Positions 6,595-7,674 of a DNA stretch of 7,674 nt are shown here, one piece after another. Within the stretch, counting starts at the first letter, position 1. The number at the start of each line of letters is the position of its first letter. A program made the position numbers and the translations under genes. Source of the DNA: Parafilimonas sp. (GTDB taxonomy: Bacteria > Bacteroidota > Bacteroidia > Chitinophagales > Chitinophagaceae); contig JAICKT010000210.1 in assembly GCA_025927795.1 (NCBI GenBank), forward strand, positions 1 to 7,674, read 5' to 3'. Below the pieces are notes generated by a model. That model was not told where the DNA came from, ran no database searches, and was given only the letters and a program-made list of their open reading frames with translations.

Positions 6595-7098
6595 TTAAGA
6601 TTCTTCTTCTTTCTTTTTTAAAATAAAACTTATTCTGCCGTTTGTTTCAAGATAAGCATCTTCAATATCTTCAAGCGAATCTTTTTTTGTTTCAAGGCGA
6701 AGGCTTTCATGCAAATCTTTTTTGCTGATTCCTGTTTTTGTAAGATTCTTACCTATAATTTTTTCTTTTTGAAATAAAAGAATCGCATTTCCTTTTACCA
6801 ATCTTTCTACAAAATTATTTTTTACTGAAAGCCATGCAACAATACGATGCAGTATTATCATAATAACAGATGCAGCAACGGTTGACCAAAACGGTGATGC
6901 GCCCACTACGCCTCTTGCCAGCACCGCACCAAGCATAATTACAATAATGTTATCAAACGAAGATTTTTTTGCAAAGGCACGCCTGCCTGCAAATCGTATT
7001 AATATCAGCATAATTATAAACATAATTAGCGACCGCATACTCATTTGAAGTATGTTTAATTTTTCTCCTTCACCAAACAAAAATTGTATTGTATCCAT
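6595..7098 (-). CDS. DUF421 (YetF-like) inner-membrane protein
   Basis: A 167-residue membrane protein of the DUF421/YetF family, whose molecular function is not established. Three hydrophobic segments are visible at about 20-37, 50-66 and 71-90. The first is followed by the family-type stretch IRFAGRRAFAKKSSFDNIIVIMLG. A soluble C-terminal domain follows (about 92-160), with the family pattern of a short beta region (NAILLFQKEKI), then DLHESLR and a final strand (GRISFILKK). Length is shorter than Bacillus YetF-type proteins of roughly 230 residues but similar to many Bacteroidota members, as I recall. Its ATG shares one base with the stop of the upstream pyrophosphatase gene (TAATG), which points to one transcript and coupled translation. 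Its stop directly abuts the stop of the convergent amidase gene. Confidence 0.87.
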   Translation of the reverse strand: MDTIQFLFGEGEKLNILQMSMRSLIMFIIMLILIRFAGRRAFAKKSSFDNIIVIMLGAVLARGVVGASPFWSTVAASVIMIILHRIVAWLSVKNNFVERLVKGNAILLFQKEKIIGKNLTKTGISKKDLHESLRLETKKDSLEDIEDAYLETNGRISFILKKKEEES

Positions 7099-7574
7099 TA
7101 TTTTGGTTTAATTAATTTATAAGCTTCTTTGGCATCAATGTTTTTTAATGGTTCAAATTTTTTTCCTGCTTCTTCATTATAGTTAATAAAAAATTTTTCA
7201 ATTTGTTCAATAATTTCTTGTGGTAAATCGTCAATTGATTTTACATCAGCAAACATTTGCGAAGCCTCTGGTATTACAATAAATCTGTCGTTACGCACGG
7301 TTTTATTATTTTTTTCAGTTTGTTTTGCACATATTCCGCCAATTATTCTGCAATCCATTGCGCAACCGGGAAAACTTTTTAATTCTGATATTACAATTAT
7401 ATCCAACGGATCTCCATCCTCTCCTTTTGTATTGGGTATAAATCCAAAATCGAAAGGAAACACCATGCCTGCCGGCATAATCTTTTTTAATTTAAACCAT
7501 TTATTTTTTTTATCATAATCATATTTCTGTGCGCTGCCTTTTGGTGTTTCTACAATCACTGTTATCGTCTTCAT
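7098..7574 (-). CDS. Divergent family I inorganic pyrophosphatase
   Basis: A 158-residue soluble protein of the family I inorganic pyrophosphatases, which hydrolyse pyrophosphate to two phosphates. I start at the ATG (7574). A TTG at 7595 in the same frame adds seven unconvincing residues. The signature DGDPLD (Asp53, Asp55, Asp58) is intact, as is GFIPNT ahead of it and Tyr132 in the FFINYN helix. Aligned by eye to the E. coli enzyme, several catalytic-site positions differ. Arg43 becomes Lys31, Tyr55 becomes Phe43, Asp102 becomes Asn95 (RNDRFIVIP), and Asp97 is probably Glu87 next to a five-residue insertion. It may be a housekeeping pyrophosphatase of a divergent subgroup, or a paralogue with changed metal use or substrate. 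It is the first gene of a two-gene unit with DUF421. Confidence 0.87.
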   Translation of the reverse strand: MKTITVIVETPKGSAQKYDYDKKNKWFKLKKIMPAGMVFPFDFGFIPNTKGEDGDPLDIIVISELKSFPGCAMDCRIIGGICAKQTEKNNKTVRNDRFIVIPEASQMFADVKSIDDLPQEIIEQIEKFFINYNEEAGKKFEPLKNIDAKEAYKLIKPK

Positions 7575-7577
7575 GTT

Positions 7578-7606
7578 TAAGTATAGTTTTAACAACGCTC
7601 ACAAAA
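7578..7606 (-). promoter_or_regulatory. Candidate promoter of the pyrophosphatase-DUF421 unit
   Basis: Reading the minus strand, TTTTG (7606-7602) is followed 16 bases later by TATACTTA (7585-7578). With TACTTAAA taken as the -7 box, the gap is 18 bases, near the Bacteroidota TTTG-N19-TAnnTTTG layout. The box ends only a few bases before the ATG at 7574. Both boxes have mismatches. Confidence 0.3.
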
Positions 7607-7608
7607 AT

Positions 7609-7634
7609 AAAGCCCGTTTATTTCAACGGGCTTT
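7609..7634 (-). terminator. Hairpin terminator near right edge
   Basis: A perfect 10-bp stem, AAAGCCCGTT (7609-7618) with AACGGGCTTT (7625-7634), encloses a 6-base loop. On the minus strand it is followed by TTTATTTTTG, a good U-tract. It therefore most likely ends a minus-strand gene lying to the right of the window, whose final codons could lie in 7635-7674 but cannot be identified. It sits immediately upstream of the pyrophosphatase promoter region and would insulate that unit. Confidence 0.75.
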
Positions 7635-7674
7635 GCTTAAACATCAAAAATCAATCTCACTTTTTTAATGTGCA

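Noticed and set aside
7575..7595. Pyrophosphatase starting at TTG 7595
   Set aside because: The seven extra residues are not family-like, and they would overlap the likely promoter. ATG 7574 gives the normal N-terminus.
1..7674. tRNA, rRNA, insertion sequence, CRISPR array or defence system
   Set aside because: No cloverleaf, rRNA-like text, transposase, spaced direct repeats or nuclease/toxin domain was seen on either strand.

Overview
The window is AT-rich, with weak or absent Shine-Dalgarno sites, several lipoprotein signal peptides and promoter-like elements resembling the Bacteroidota TAnnTTTG -7 box. The proteins look like those of a soil or plant-litter Bacteroidota, most plausibly in or near the Chitinophagaceae. 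That placement is by eye, not from a database search.

Left part (1-4330) concerns pectic galactan. A short leader with two tandem 15-bp dyads precedes a wrecked lipoprotein GH53 endo-galactanase (115-793). It has one frameshift, an internal deletion of about 136 codons, and a Lys in place of the nucleophile Glu. A 45-bp nested inverted repeat fills the gap to an intact 1133-residue secreted protein (872-4273). This protein joins a complete GH2 beta-galactosidase-type enzyme to a complete GH53 beta-1,4-galactanase in one chain, with all four catalytic Glu residues present. A strong hairpin terminator follows.

Middle part (4331-5768) is a gene-free stretch of about 330 bases with two imperfect dyads, then a divergent GH10 xylanase-family lipoprotein. 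Its likely start is a TTG at 4665, not the upstream ATG at 4563.

Right part (5800-7674) is cell-envelope and housekeeping. It holds a lipoprotein N-acetylmuramoyl-L-alanine amidase (Amidase_2 fold), meeting head-on a minus-strand pair: a divergent family I inorganic pyrophosphatase whose stop codon overlaps the start of a DUF421 (YetF-like) membrane protein. A hairpin terminator near the right edge, U-rich on the minus strand, probably ends another minus-strand gene beyond the window.

Together the left and middle genes read as the carbohydrate-enzyme end of a hemicellulose/pectin utilisation locus. The fused enzyme could release galacto-oligosaccharides with its GH53 part and trim them to galactose with its GH2 part. 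No SusC/SusD pair, sensor or transporter lies in the window. I found no RNA genes, insertion sequences, CRISPR arrays or defence genes. The most noteworthy points are the GH2-GH53 fusion beside a dead stand-alone GH53, the tandem dyads, and altered active-site positions in the GH10 and pyrophosphatase.
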